Positions 14,489 to 22,889 of a stretch of DNA of 30,938 bases are shown piece after piece. The position numbers and the translations under genes are program-made. How positions within the stretch are numbered: the first letter of the stretch is position 1; each line of letters opens with the position of its first letter. The notes below the pieces were generated by a model. That model saw nothing but the letters and a program-made list of their open reading frames with translations. It was not told the DNA's origin and did no database searches. The DNA is from CAJWPI01 sp964635015 (lineage in GTDB: Bacteria; Pseudomonadota; Gammaproteobacteria; Magnimaribacterales; Magnimaribacteraceae): the NCBI GenBank assembly GCA_964635015.1, contig CAZWMS010000018.1:1-30938 (forward strand). Direction: 5' to 3'.

Positions 14489-15943
14489 ATGTTATATAAA
14501 AGCGCAACAGAACTTATCAACTCTATAAAAGGTAGAAAAATTTCTTCTGTTGAGCTCTTAGAAGCTCTTTTGAATAGAATTGAAAGTATAAACCCCAAAA
14601 TTAATGCTGTTGTAACTCTAGACTCAGATAGAGCTATGGAAAAGGCCAAAAAAGCTGACGAAGATTTAATTAGTGGCAAGAGTTGGGGTCTCCTTCATGG
14701 ATTACCTATGACAGTAAAAGATGCCTATGAGGTAGAAGGAATTGTATCTACTGGGGGTAATCCAATCTGGAAAAATAATATTCCGTCAAAGAATGCTGAA
14801 GCGGTTCAAAGATTGGTGAATGAAGGAGCTATCATATTTGGGAAAACCAATACTCCACTAAATTCAGCTGACATACAAAGTTACAATGATATATACGGAA
14901 CCACTAATAACCCTTGGGATCTCGACAGGACCCCCGGTGGTTCATCTGGAGGTTCGGCAGCCGCCTTAGCTAGTGGTATGACTCCCTTAGAATTAGGTAG
15001 TGATATAGGAGGTTCTATTAGAACTCCAGCACACTTCTGTGGATTATACGGTCATAAACCTTCATACAATATAGTCTCAGAAGTGGGTCATTTACCCCCT
15101 CCACCTGGCTTGGTTTTAACTGGTAATGGCCTTTCAGTAGCAGGTCCTTTAGCAAGATCTCCAGAAGATATCGAACTGGCACTAGAGATTCTTGCAGCAC
15201 CCCAAGAACAAAATAGCATTGCCTGGAAATTAAAACTTCCTAAACCTAGAACAGAGAGGATAGAAGACCTCAGGGTAGCGGTATGGCCTGATGATGAATA
15301 TGCAGAAGTTGATTCTGAAATTTCTAAACTAATAGAAGAGACAGCGCAGGACTTAAAATCTGCAGGTGCAAAAGTAGAAATCGCAAAGTTACCTTTCAAA
15401 CTCCAAGATTTAGATAATGTTTTTTCTTCCTTACTCCATCCAGTTATGATTGCAGGAACTCCAAAAGATCAACTTAAAGAACTAGACGAATTTGCCAAAA
15501 CAGTCTCAAAAGATGATTTTTCTTCTTACGCCAAAATAGCAAGAGGAGTTTCCATGTTGGCAAGAGATCACGTGGTAATTCAAGCCCAGAGAGAAATTAT
15601 TAGACAGCAATGGAAAGAATTTTTTAAAAAATATGATGTTCTTCTCTGTCCAACTTGCGTAGTTCCAGCTTTTAAACACGACCACTCAAATTTTTCTGAA
15701 AGATCTCTGCTTATTAATAATAAGAAAAGAGAATACTGGAGCAACATTATTTGGGCTGGACCTGCAGTTATGGGTCAACTACCTGTCACAAATACTCCAA
15801 TAGGATTAACTCAATTAGGTCTCCCTGTCGGAGTTCAAGTCATAGGTCCTTTCTTAGAGGATAAAACAACCATAGCAGCATCTAAAATGATAAGAGATTT
15901 GAGAGGTGGCTTTAAAACACCACCAAACTTTGAGAAAATTTGA
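14489..15943 (+). CDS. Amidase-signature family enzyme
   Basis: A 484-residue member of the amidase signature family (GatA/fatty-acid-amide-hydrolase fold). The Ser-cisSer-Lys triad is present with GatA-like spacing: Lys77 (MTVKDAYE), Ser152 (TPGGSSGGSAAALASG) and Ser176 (SDIGGSIRTPA). The C-terminal part (NTPIGLTQLGLPVGVQVIGP) is also typical. It hydrolyses a carboxamide to acid plus ammonia or amine. It is probably a stand-alone amidase rather than the GatA subunit, since no gatB or gatC lies beside it and the middle domain is divergent. It is the first of three plus-strand genes with minimal spacing; the NTF2-like gene begins two bases after its stop or overlaps it. Confidence 0.93.
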   Translation: MLYKSATELINSIKGRKISSVELLEALLNRIESINPKINAVVTLDSDRAMEKAKKADEDLISGKSWGLLHGLPMTVKDAYEVEGIVSTGGNPIWKNNIPSKNAEAVQRLVNEGAIIFGKTNTPLNSADIQSYNDIYGTTNNPWDLDRTPGGSSGGSAAALASGMTPLELGSDIGGSIRTPAHFCGLYGHKPSYNIVSEVGHLPPPPGLVLTGNGLSVAGPLARSPEDIELALEILAAPQEQNSIAWKLKLPKPRTERIEDLRVAVWPDDEYAEVDSEISKLIEETAQDLKSAGAKVEIAKLPFKLQDLDNVFSSLLHPVMIAGTPKDQLKELDEFAKTVSKDDFSSYAKIARGVSMLARDHVVIQAQREIIRQQWKEFFKKYDVLLCPTCVVPAFKHDHSNFSERSLLINNKKREYWSNIIWAGPAVMGQLPVTNTPIGLTQLGLPVGVQVIGPFLEDKTTIAASKMIRDLRGGFKTPPNFEKI

Positions 15944-15944
15944 T

Positions 15945-16316
15945 GTGAAAGAAGATATAAAAAATAAAATTAGAAAATCTATTGAACTTTACTTTGAAAG
16001 TATGTACGAATCTAGTCCAGAAAAGGTAAGGAAAGTTTTTCATGGTAGCGCTAAAATAACAGGCTATATGCAAGAAAAACTGATAGAGCACTCTGTCTCA
16101 AGTTTTGCTGACTTTGTAGGGTCCCAAACCCCTTCAGCTAAAGAAAAGAATGAAAAGAAATTTCTAGAAATATTGTCAATTGAAATTGCTGGTTCAACAG
16201 CTGTTGCTAGAGTCAGAGACGGATATCTTGGAATGACTTTCTTAGATACTTTATCCTTTATAAAAGTTGAAGATAAATGGGTGATTTACAACAAACTTTT
16301 TTACGTTGAAACTTAA
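15945..16316 (+). CDS. NTF2-like / putative lumazine-binding small protein
   Basis: A 123-residue protein with the SnoaL/NTF2-like cone fold pattern: a helix with ELYFESMYESSPEKVRKVFH, a middle strand segment (ITGYM), then alternating beta strands ending in the characteristic TLSFIKVEDKWVIYNKLFY. The closest recognisable family is the putative lumazine-binding group, whose function is mostly unknown. The start is taken as GTG at 15945, directly after the amidase stop (TGATGTG). An in-frame GTG at 15906 would add 13 residues overlapping the amidase end and is less family-like. Translation is likely coupled to the amidase. It may be a small enzyme or ligand binder serving the amidase/aldo-keto reductase unit. 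Confidence 0.75.
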   Translation: MKEDIKNKIRKSIELYFESMYESSPEKVRKVFHGSAKITGYMQEKLIEHSVSSFADFVGSQTPSAKEKNEKKFLEILSIEIAGSTAVARVRDGYLGMTFLDTLSFIKVEDKWVIYNKLFYVET

Positions 16317-16329
16317 CTGGAGAAACAAG

Positions 16330-17355
16330 ATGGAATATAGAAAATTAGGAAATTCTGGTCTTAAAGTGTCAGAGCTATCTTTTGGCTCTTGGGTTACTTT
16401 TAATCACCAGGTAGATACTTTCTTGGCAGAAAAAATGCTAGGCATATGCTTTGATGCCGGTATTAACTTTTTTGACAATGCAGAAGCTTACGAAGCAGGT
16501 GAATCAGAAATAGTAATGGGAAAAGCGCTAAAAAAATTAAACCAGCCAAGAGATAGTTATTGTGTGTCCTCTAAGGTAATGTTCGGTCGCATACCTGGAA
16601 TGAGAGCACTACCTACCCAAAAAGGTTTAAGCAAAAAACATGTAACAGAAGCTTGCCATCAAGCAATGGAAAGAATGCAAGTAGATTATCTAGATCTTTA
16701 CTTTTGCCATAGGCCTGATCCCGAAACACCGATAAGTGAAACTGTCTGGGCAATGCATAATCTTATTACTCAAGGGAAAGTGCTCTATTGGGGCACCTCA
16801 GAATGGTCAGCGAAACAACTGAAAGAGGCATTCGACTTTGCAAAAGAAAATTATCTTACTCAACCCACCATGGAACAACCTCAGTACAACATGTTGGATA
16901 GAAGCAGATTTGAAGTTGAGTATAAAGATCTTTATACACAATATGGATTAGGGACAACTATATGGTCTCCCCTTGCATCAGGTATTCTAACTGGTAAGTA
17001 TCTTGAAAAAATACCTGAAGGATCTAGAGCTACTCTTAGGGGATATGAATGGCTAAAGAAAAGAGTTTTGGAAACGGAAAGAGGGAAAGAAAGATTGGCT
17101 GCAGTTAAGGCTTTAATGCCATTAGCTCAAGAACTAGGGACAACTATGCCGAAGCTGGCTTTGGCTTGGTGCCTAGTTAACCCTAATGTGAGTACTATGA
17201 TTTTAGGAGCATCAAAAACAGAACAATTAGAAGAGAATCTGACTTGCTTAGAAGTGGTGCCTCTATTGACCAAAGAAGTACAAGATAAAATTCAATCTAT
17301 ATTAGGGGGCTTTGAAACAGAAGCTGGAGATCCAGCTGAAGATGGTGTGGACTAA
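16330..17355 (+). CDS. Aldo/keto reductase (potassium-channel beta-subunit-like group)
   Basis: A 341-residue TIM-barrel NADPH-dependent oxidoreductase. The catalytic tetrad is intact: Asp49, Tyr54, Lys82 and His127 (FFDNAEAY, SSKVMFG, LYFCHRPD). The N-terminal MEYRKLGNSGLKVSELSFG and the ending region with LALAWCLVNPNVSTMILGAS resemble the AKR6/YghZ group, which reduces aldehydes and ketones. The start is placed at the ATG at 16330, preceded by GGAG nine bases upstream; an ATG at 16306 in the same frame lies inside the previous gene. It is the last gene of the amidase transcript. The physiological substrate is unknown. Confidence 0.93.
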   Translation: MEYRKLGNSGLKVSELSFGSWVTFNHQVDTFLAEKMLGICFDAGINFFDNAEAYEAGESEIVMGKALKKLNQPRDSYCVSSKVMFGRIPGMRALPTQKGLSKKHVTEACHQAMERMQVDYLDLYFCHRPDPETPISETVWAMHNLITQGKVLYWGTSEWSAKQLKEAFDFAKENYLTQPTMEQPQYNMLDRSRFEVEYKDLYTQYGLGTTIWSPLASGILTGKYLEKIPEGSRATLRGYEWLKKRVLETERGKERLAAVKALMPLAQELGTTMPKLALAWCLVNPNVSTMILGASKTEQLEENLTCLEVVPLLTKEVQDKIQSILGGFETEAGDPAEDGVD

Positions 17356-17407
17356 GGTTTCTGGTTACAAAGACTTTCTGCTTAAATTCCCTCAAGAATT
17401 TTTATTC

Positions 17408-17989
17408 TTATTGGGGCTGTCTAATCATTGGATGTATAGGCGGAGAGTCCCCTTCTTGAACCTTGCCCATGATTTCAAAACCATGCCTTTCGTAAAGGTT
17501 AATATTCTTAGGATTTGAAGATTCTAGATAAGCAACTACCCCTTCTTTGTCTATTCTCTCTAAATTTTTTTTAAGAATATTAGATCCTAAACCTCTTCCA
17601 TGATTTAAAGGATCTACACCCAAAAAAGATAGATACCAATGATCTTCTATAGGGTGAAAAGTACCAAAAATATCAAAAAGCTTAAGTGCCGTTTCTACCC
17701 TGTCTGTTGGGATGGCAGTAAAAGTAGATCCAAGAACACCCCCATCTAAGTTTATTCCAGGAGGAAGCCAAATGGCAGATCCTGAAACCCCTTCATCAGC
17801 ATAAACGCCTTCTGCAGGCATACCAATAGATATAAATTCATCTATCCAAATAGAAAATTTCTCTACATAATCATTTGGATTAGGAAATAACCACCTAATA
17901 AAGGGGTCAGAAGAAAAAGCAAGTAATATAGCGCTTTTTACTTGCTTCACCTTATCCTTACTAACCAAAATGATATTGGGTTGGTCCAT
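17408..17989 (-). CDS. GNAT-family N-acetyltransferase
   Basis: A 193-residue GCN5-related acetyltransferase. The acetyl-CoA pyrophosphate loop is clear: LGVDPLNHGRGLGSNILK (123-140, with RGLG at 132-135). A C-terminal NINLYERHGFEIMG closes the fold. The first 110 residues, including FIRWLFPNP and SAIWLPPG, resemble the drug/xenobiotic acetyltransferase branch that modifies small amines. It is convergent with the aldo/keto reductase gene and lies 17 bases beyond the stop of the endonuclease-like gene upstream, whose transcript may continue into it. Substrate unknown. Confidence 0.88.
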   Translation of the reverse strand: MDQPNIILVSKDKVKQVKSAILLAFSSDPFIRWLFPNPNDYVEKFSIWIDEFISIGMPAEGVYADEGVSGSAIWLPPGINLDGGVLGSTFTAIPTDRVETALKLFDIFGTFHPIEDHWYLSFLGVDPLNHGRGLGSNILKKNLERIDKEGVVAYLESSNPKNINLYERHGFEIMGKVQEGDSPPIHPMIRQPQ

Positions 17990-18006
17990 ATTTCTATATT
18001 ACTCTG

Positions 18007-19005
18007 TTAATTAACTGATTGAAGTTTTATTTTTGCAACTACAGGGAAATGATCTGACACCCCCTCGAAAGTAGAAATATTAAAACTTTTAGGTTTCCTA
18101 GATTGTACATGAGAGTTGATATCTCTGATTAGTAAATTAATTGATTCAACATCAAAACTTATCCCTCTTTTTTTTGAAACTAAGATTGTATCCAAAAATG
18201 ACCAATCTTTTTTAGGATCATAATAATAGGTTCCCTTACAATCTTCGCAACCTTCGAGGTGTGCAACAAACCAAGTTTCTGAAAGATTCTTAAAAGTATT
18301 AAGTTTATTTTCCTCTTCTGAAGTTACGTTGAAATCTCCTAATGCTATGGATGGTGTATTTTGTGAAGAAAGAAGCTCATTAAGAAAATTAAATGAATCT
18401 TCTCTCATATCCGAGCTCAAGTAAGGAGCTGGGAAATGACTACTGTAAAAAGTAACTATTGAGCCTTTAATGTTGATATTACTTTGTAGTATAGGTCTCG
18501 TATCTCTTTTCCTTGAACTAATCTTGAAATTAACATAATGAAGTTTCGAATCAAGAATGGGGAATTTAGAAATAAATGCAGAATCTATACCTCTATAATC
18601 CTTTCCTTCTAACAAAACAGAATCAATGTAACCAAAAGGTTCAAGCATTTTCATTAACTCCCCTAATACAATTTTATTTTCAACTTCCTGAAGGGCTATA
18701 ACATCTGGACCTTGACTTTCAAAAGAAGAAATTACTTCAACTAAATTCTTAATTTTCCTTGTTTTAGCTTCCTCATTCCAATCTAAGTTGAGACACTCTT
18801 CTCTCCACTTAAAGACAGGAATTTTTTTGCATGCAGAAATATGTACCTGCCCTTTTTTCTTATCTAAAGGTAGGAAGGCTTTATCGTCTTTTTTTAAATC
18901 ATCATTTGTATCAAAGAGATTGTGCACGTTATAAGTCATAACAGAAAATTCCGTTGAAAAAATATGTAATGGAATTAACAGGATAAATAAAAAAAATAAT
19001 TTCAT
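18007..19005 (-). CDS. Exported endonuclease/exonuclease/phosphatase-fold protein
   Basis: A 332-residue protein with a signal peptide (about 1-18) and the complete EEP active-site series: Asn26 (TYNVHNLF), Glu107 (ALQEVEN), His190 (FYSSHFPAP), Asp224 and Asn226 (LGDFNV) and Asp318-His319 (SDHFPVVAKI). Members cleave phosphodiesters in DNA, RNA, phospholipids or sugars with Mg. Export suggests scavenging of extracellular nucleic acid or phosphate esters. Its ATG overlaps the stop of the SGNH gene by four bases, so the two are translated together. The CEDCKG segment gives a cysteine pair of unknown role. Confidence 0.88.
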   Translation of the reverse strand: MKLFFLFILLIPLHIFSTEFSVMTYNVHNLFDTNDDLKKDDKAFLPLDKKKGQVHISACKKIPVFKWREECLNLDWNEEAKTRKIKNLVEVISSFESQGPDVIALQEVENKIVLGELMKMLEPFGYIDSVLLEGKDYRGIDSAFISKFPILDSKLHYVNFKISSRKRDTRPILQSNINIKGSIVTFYSSHFPAPYLSSDMREDSFNFLNELLSSQNTPSIALGDFNVTSEEENKLNTFKNLSETWFVAHLEGCEDCKGTYYYDPKKDWSFLDTILVSKKRGISFDVESINLLIRDINSHVQSRKPKSFNISTFEGVSDHFPVVAKIKLQSVN

Positions 19006-19802
19006 TTATCTGTGGAGTAAAAATCTTGAAAAGTCTTCCAAGCAACCCCTTGTAGATTTAGCGCAATATCTTTATTTAAATCAAAAAAATAGTTATTACC
19101 AACTGGAGATATTTGAAAAATAGACGAAAAGATCATGCAAGCAGCTAAATAGCTCCCTTCTCTACTTGGATGCCGTTTATCAGAAGTATAAAGTTCTATA
19201 TTTGGATGTTCTAAGGAAGAATTCTTAAAGGCAAGCCCGACTGGTATTACTAGTAAGTTATTTTTATTTCCAGATAAAATGTATTCTCTAGCTAATTTTT
19301 CTGTCATTTCCGGTTTGTCTTTATATGCCCAAGTCATCATTAGTGATGCTTCTATCCCCCTTTTTTTTAAAAAATTGGTATGCTTTTCCACGTCTTGATG
19401 GAATATATTCTTCAGCTCAGGATGGATGGGGCATTGACTACAGTCCTGCATGATCACCATTTGATATCCAGAACTTTCGTGTTTCTTTAAAATATTTTCA
19501 GAATTTATATTAAATGAACCAATATTCTCATTGTTAATATATGACTCTAAATCATGCCAACTCAGAGAAGAACTATTAATCGTAATCGATCTTATTCTGT
19601 GTCCCATTCCTAGTTTCCCTGAAGAACGAATAAGATTCAGAAGGGGCTTGTGCATGCTGTTGTTGTAATACATAAAGCTATTCCCGATCATAAGAAGGGA
19701 AGTGGGATTTTCTTGATAAGGCTTTTTTACTATTGGTTCTTCATAAGCAAAGCAAATTGGATACAGAGAAAGACAAAACAAGAATAGGAGTAATTTTTTC
19801 AT
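19002..19802 (-). CDS. Exported SGNH/GDSL-like hydrolase
   Basis: A 266-residue protein with signal peptide (MKKLLLFLFCLSLYP, cleavage near residue 19), then the SGNH nucleophile block LLMIGNSFMYYNNS (Ser42) and the catalytic dyad DxxH as DKRH (Asp208, His211). The overall order resembles DUF4886-type SGNH hydrolases, which are deacylases or esterases on sugars or lipids. The frame stays open to 19919, but the signal peptide fixes the ATG at 19802. No good Shine-Dalgarno is visible before it. It is coupled to the EEP-fold gene by a four-base overlap and diverges from the crotonase gene across 43 bases, so both promoters must lie there. Confidence 0.8.
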   Translation of the reverse strand: MKKLLLFLFCLSLYPICFAYEEPIVKKPYQENPTSLLMIGNSFMYYNNSMHKPLLNLIRSSGKLGMGHRIRSITINSSSLSWHDLESYINNENIGSFNINSENILKKHESSGYQMVIMQDCSQCPIHPELKNIFHQDVEKHTNFLKKRGIEASLMMTWAYKDKPEMTEKLAREYILSGNKNNLLVIPVGLAFKNSSLEHPNIELYTSDKRHPSREGSYLAACMIFSSIFQISPVGNNYFFDLNKDIALNLQGVAWKTFQDFYSTDK

Positions 19803-19845
19803 CGAGGTGTAGAATATCAAAATTATGAAATAGGGAGAAATTTTA

Positions 19846-20667
19846 ATGACTTCAATTGAAACTGGAACAAATGACTTACTAGCTACTAAAGAAAATAACG
19901 TAGGAGTTTTAACTCTCAATAGACCAGAAGTTAGAAATGCTATGTCTTCTGAGATGAATATGGCTCTTCAAGAAATGCTAGTACAGTTTGAGACAGATCC
20001 AGAAATAAGGTGCGTTGTCCTTACGGGGTCTGGTAAGGGGTTTTGTGCTGGAGGTGATGTTAAAGGTATGGCCTCTTCTGGAGATGGTACAGTAGGCACC
20101 AATACTATAGATCAAGCAATACATCGACAAAGAGTCCATCAAAGAGCTACTTCAGGAAAACTTTTCAAGATGCCAAAACCTACTTTAGCTTCCTTGCCAG
20201 GAGCAGCAGCAGGTGCAGGACTTTCCTATGCTTTGGCTTGTGATTTAAGAATTATGGCAAGCAATGCCATCCTAACTACTGCATTTGCTAGAGTAGGATT
20301 TTCTGGTGATTACGGAGGAAGTTACTTTATGACTCAACTAATTGGTTCTGCTAAAGCTAGAGAACTCTATTATCTTTCTGACCGAGTTAATGCTGAAGAA
20401 GCATTAAATTTAGGTTTGACGAATTGGGTTTGCAAAGCTGAAGAGCTTGAAGAAAAAACCATGGAGATAGCTTTGAGACTAGCAAATGGACCTAGCGTTG
20501 CTTACAGATATATGAAAGAGAATCTCAACAGAGCAATGTCAGGAGAAGTAGATGATTGCTTAGATTTGGAAGCAACACATCACATCCACTGCGGTCAAAC
20601 TGAAGATCATAGAAATGCAGTCAAAGCTTTTGTAGAAAAGAAAGAGCCAGTTTTTAAAGGAAAATAG
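19846..20667 (+). CDS. Crotonase superfamily (enoyl-CoA hydratase/isomerase-like) protein
   Basis: A 273-residue crotonase with clear CoA and oxyanion motifs: TLNRPEVRNAM near residue 23, LTGSGKGFCAGGDVKGM (about 59-75) and PGAAAGAGLSYALACDLR (about 117-134). Both catalytic glutamates of true enoyl-CoA hydratases are missing: Ser lies where GGGCEL has Glu, and the second site reads AFARVGFSGDYGG. The Asp in GDYGG matches the acidic residue used by enoyl-CoA isomerases such as PaaG, so a double-bond isomerase or another CoA reaction is more likely than hydration. A GGAG site precedes the ATG. It begins a run of three plus-strand catabolic genes. Confidence 0.9.
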   Translation: MTSIETGTNDLLATKENNVGVLTLNRPEVRNAMSSEMNMALQEMLVQFETDPEIRCVVLTGSGKGFCAGGDVKGMASSGDGTVGTNTIDQAIHRQRVHQRATSGKLFKMPKPTLASLPGAAAGAGLSYALACDLRIMASNAILTTAFARVGFSGDYGGSYFMTQLIGSAKARELYYLSDRVNAEEALNLGLTNWVCKAEELEEKTMEIALRLANGPSVAYRYMKENLNRAMSGEVDDCLDLEATHHIHCGQTEDHRNAVKAFVEKKEPVFKGK

Positions 20668-20678
20668 GAAAAATAAAG

Positions 20679-21725
20679 ATGACAAATAAAATCAAAGACG
20701 ATCCCAGAATAGATAAACGATTAAAGGCTGTTTTCGGAGACATTCCCGTAGACAGCGTCATGAATTCTTCTGCTAAAACTCGCGAAAAGATACTGAAAGA
20801 ACAAAATTCTGAAGCAGCACAACAAGGAAAAGATGTGATGAAGATGATTAACAATTCTCCTCATTACAAAGAAGTTGTTCCCGCGGAGGGTCTGGTTACA
20901 ACCACCAAAGAATTTAACTCCCAACCAGATGGTAATACCATCAAAATTCAATACATTAGACCAGACTCTGATGAAACATTGCCTTGCATTTACTACATCC
21001 ATGGTGGAGGAATGATGATCAGCTCATGTTTTGATGAACTGTATGCGGCTTGGGGAAGATGTATAGCTAGACAAGGTGTAGCAGTTGCCATGGTTGATTT
21101 TAGAAATTGCATGTGGGCTTCTTCAGCACCTGAAGTTGCTCCATTTCCAGCGGGACTCAATGATTGCGTATCAGGAATTAAATGGGTGCATGGTAATTCA
21201 GATGATTTAAATATTGATAAGGAGAAAATCGTTATAGCTGGTGAGAGTGGAGGAGGAAATCTGACTTTGGCTACGGGATTAAAACTCAACCAGGATGGAG
21301 ATATAGGAATAATTAAGGGGCTTTATGCTTTGTGTCCTTACATTGCAGGTTATTGGCCTTTACCTGAAAACCCTTCCTCGGAAGAAAACGAGGGTATATT
21401 GTTAACTCTTCATTCGGAAACCAACGAATCCTTTGGAGCAATTATTTACGGTATTGAGGAGTATCACAATAAAAATCTACTTGCCTGGCCAAGTTTTGCC
21501 TCTATAGAAGACGTAAAAGGACTTCCTAAAACTTATATTATCGTGAATGAATGTGACCCCTTAAGAGATGAGGGAGTAAACTTCTATCGATTGTTGAGAG
21601 AAGCTGATGTCGATGCTCAATGCCGACAAGTCATGGGGTCTATCCACGGTACTGAAATTTTCTTGGGCTTGCCAGAAGTAAGTGAAGAGACCTCTATGAG
21701 CATTGCAAGCTTTGCAAGAAAATAA
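20679..21725 (+). CDS. Alpha/beta hydrolase, hormone-sensitive-lipase-like (esterase)
   Basis: A 348-residue alpha/beta hydrolase of the HSL/family IV esterase type. The oxyanion motif HGGG (108-111), nucleophile Ser190 in GESGGG, Asp293 in NECDPLRDEG and His323 in SIHGTE make a complete catalytic set. The N-terminal 80 residues form a helical cap. Such enzymes hydrolyse short to medium acyl esters or lactones. An AGGA site lies ten bases before the ATG. It starts 11 bases after the crotonase stop and 17 bases before the epoxide hydrolase, which suggests one transcript. No signal peptide is seen, so it should be cytoplasmic. Confidence 0.92.
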   Translation: MTNKIKDDPRIDKRLKAVFGDIPVDSVMNSSAKTREKILKEQNSEAAQQGKDVMKMINNSPHYKEVVPAEGLVTTTKEFNSQPDGNTIKIQYIRPDSDETLPCIYYIHGGGMMISSCFDELYAAWGRCIARQGVAVAMVDFRNCMWASSAPEVAPFPAGLNDCVSGIKWVHGNSDDLNIDKEKIVIAGESGGGNLTLATGLKLNQDGDIGIIKGLYALCPYIAGYWPLPENPSSEENEGILLTLHSETNESFGAIIYGIEEYHNKNLLAWPSFASIEDVKGLPKTYIIVNECDPLRDEGVNFYRLLREADVDAQCRQVMGSIHGTEIFLGLPEVSEETSMSIASFARK

Positions 21726-21742
21726 TTTCTTAATCTAGAAAA

Positions 21743-22879
21743 ATGAAAGATATTAGAAATTTTGAAATAAAAATAAGTGAAGATTTACTTAAAGATTTAC
21801 ACAATAGATTGTCTCATACCAGATGGCCCAATAAGGAAACTGTAGAAGATTGGAATCAAGGTATCCCGCTTTCTTATATGAAAGAAATCTGCACTTATTG
21901 GCTAAAAGAATACGACTGGCAAGAGAGAGAAAAAAAACTAAACAAATTTCCACATTTTTTAACAAAAATAGATGGTATTGACATCCACTTTATACATAAA
22001 AAATCTCCTCATAAAGAGGCTAGACCTCTTATCATTACACATGGGTGGCCTGGATCATTTGTTGAATTTCTAAAAGTTATAGAACCTCTAACAGATCCAA
22101 CTAAGCACGGAGGTGAGCCAAGGGATGCCTTTCATGTAATTGTTCCCTCTTTGCCAGGATTTGGCTTCTCTAGCAAACCAGATGTTACAGGTTGGGGTGT
22201 GGAGAAAATTGCAAATACTTGGAGTAAATTAATGTCCGTTTTAAAGTATAAGGATTATTTTGCACAAGGTGGGGATTGGGGGGCCATGGTAACTACTCAC
22301 ATTGGTGTCCAAGATCAAAAAAATTGTAAAGCTATACATCTAAATATGGTAGTCGTAGGTCCAGATCCAGAAACTATGCAAAATTTAACTAAATTCGAAG
22401 AAGAAGCTCTAGCATCCATGGGATTTTATCAAGAATGGGATTCGGGTTATTCCAAGCAGCAAAGCACCAGGCCTCAAACCATAGGATACAGCTTAGTAGA
22501 CTCTCCTATAGGGCAAGCTGCCTGGATTTTAGAAAAGTTTTATCAATGGACTGACTGTAATGGCCACCCTGAAAATGTCATTACCAGGGATGAGTTATTA
22601 GATAATGTTATGATATATTGGTTAACTCAATCAGCTGCTTCTTCAGCTAGATTGTATTGGGAGAGCTTTGGTAATCCGTCTCAAGAAAAAGTTAACATTC
22701 CTACAGGATGTAGCATTTATCCTAAAGAAATTTTTCGCTCTTCTGAAAGATGGATTAAAAAAAGATTTCAGGATCTACGATATTACAATGAGTTAACAAA
22801 AGGAGGTCATTTTGCTGCTTTTGAACAACCCGCAATATATGTTGAGGAAATTAGAAAGTTCTGTAGAGAAATAGATTAA
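21743..22879 (+). CDS. Epoxide hydrolase (microsomal-type, EHN domain)
   Basis: A 378-residue protein with the N-terminal EHN lid of microsomal epoxide hydrolases (about 5-110: ISEDLLKDLHNRL, then TRWP) followed by the alpha/beta hydrolase core. The oxyanion motif HGWPGS (100-105), nucleophile Asp178 in GGDWGA and His356 in GGHFAAFEQP are present. The reaction is opening of an epoxide to a vicinal diol through an ester intermediate. It ends the crotonase/esterase/epoxide hydrolase run, which looks like breakdown of an oxygenated, possibly terpenoid or aromatic, compound, although that link is inference. It converges with the dioxygenase gene, leaving only ten bases between stops. Confidence 0.93.
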   Translation: MKDIRNFEIKISEDLLKDLHNRLSHTRWPNKETVEDWNQGIPLSYMKEICTYWLKEYDWQEREKKLNKFPHFLTKIDGIDIHFIHKKSPHKEARPLIITHGWPGSFVEFLKVIEPLTDPTKHGGEPRDAFHVIVPSLPGFGFSSKPDVTGWGVEKIANTWSKLMSVLKYKDYFAQGGDWGAMVTTHIGVQDQKNCKAIHLNMVVVGPDPETMQNLTKFEEEALASMGFYQEWDSGYSKQQSTRPQTIGYSLVDSPIGQAAWILEKFYQWTDCNGHPENVITRDELLDNVMIYWLTQSAASSARLYWESFGNPSQEKVNIPTGCSIYPKEIFRSSERWIKKRFQDLRYYNELTKGGHFAAFEQPAIYVEEIRKFCREID

Positions 22880-22889
22880 AAAATTACTT

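Noticed and set aside
15088..15399. Minus-strand frame of 103 codons inside the amidase gene
   Set aside because: Low-complexity Ser-rich reading of the opposite strand; the amidase frame carries the catalytic motifs.
19803..19919. Extension of the SGNH hydrolase upstream of 19802
   Set aside because: It would put 39 residues before an excellent signal peptide and overlap the start of the divergent crotonase gene.
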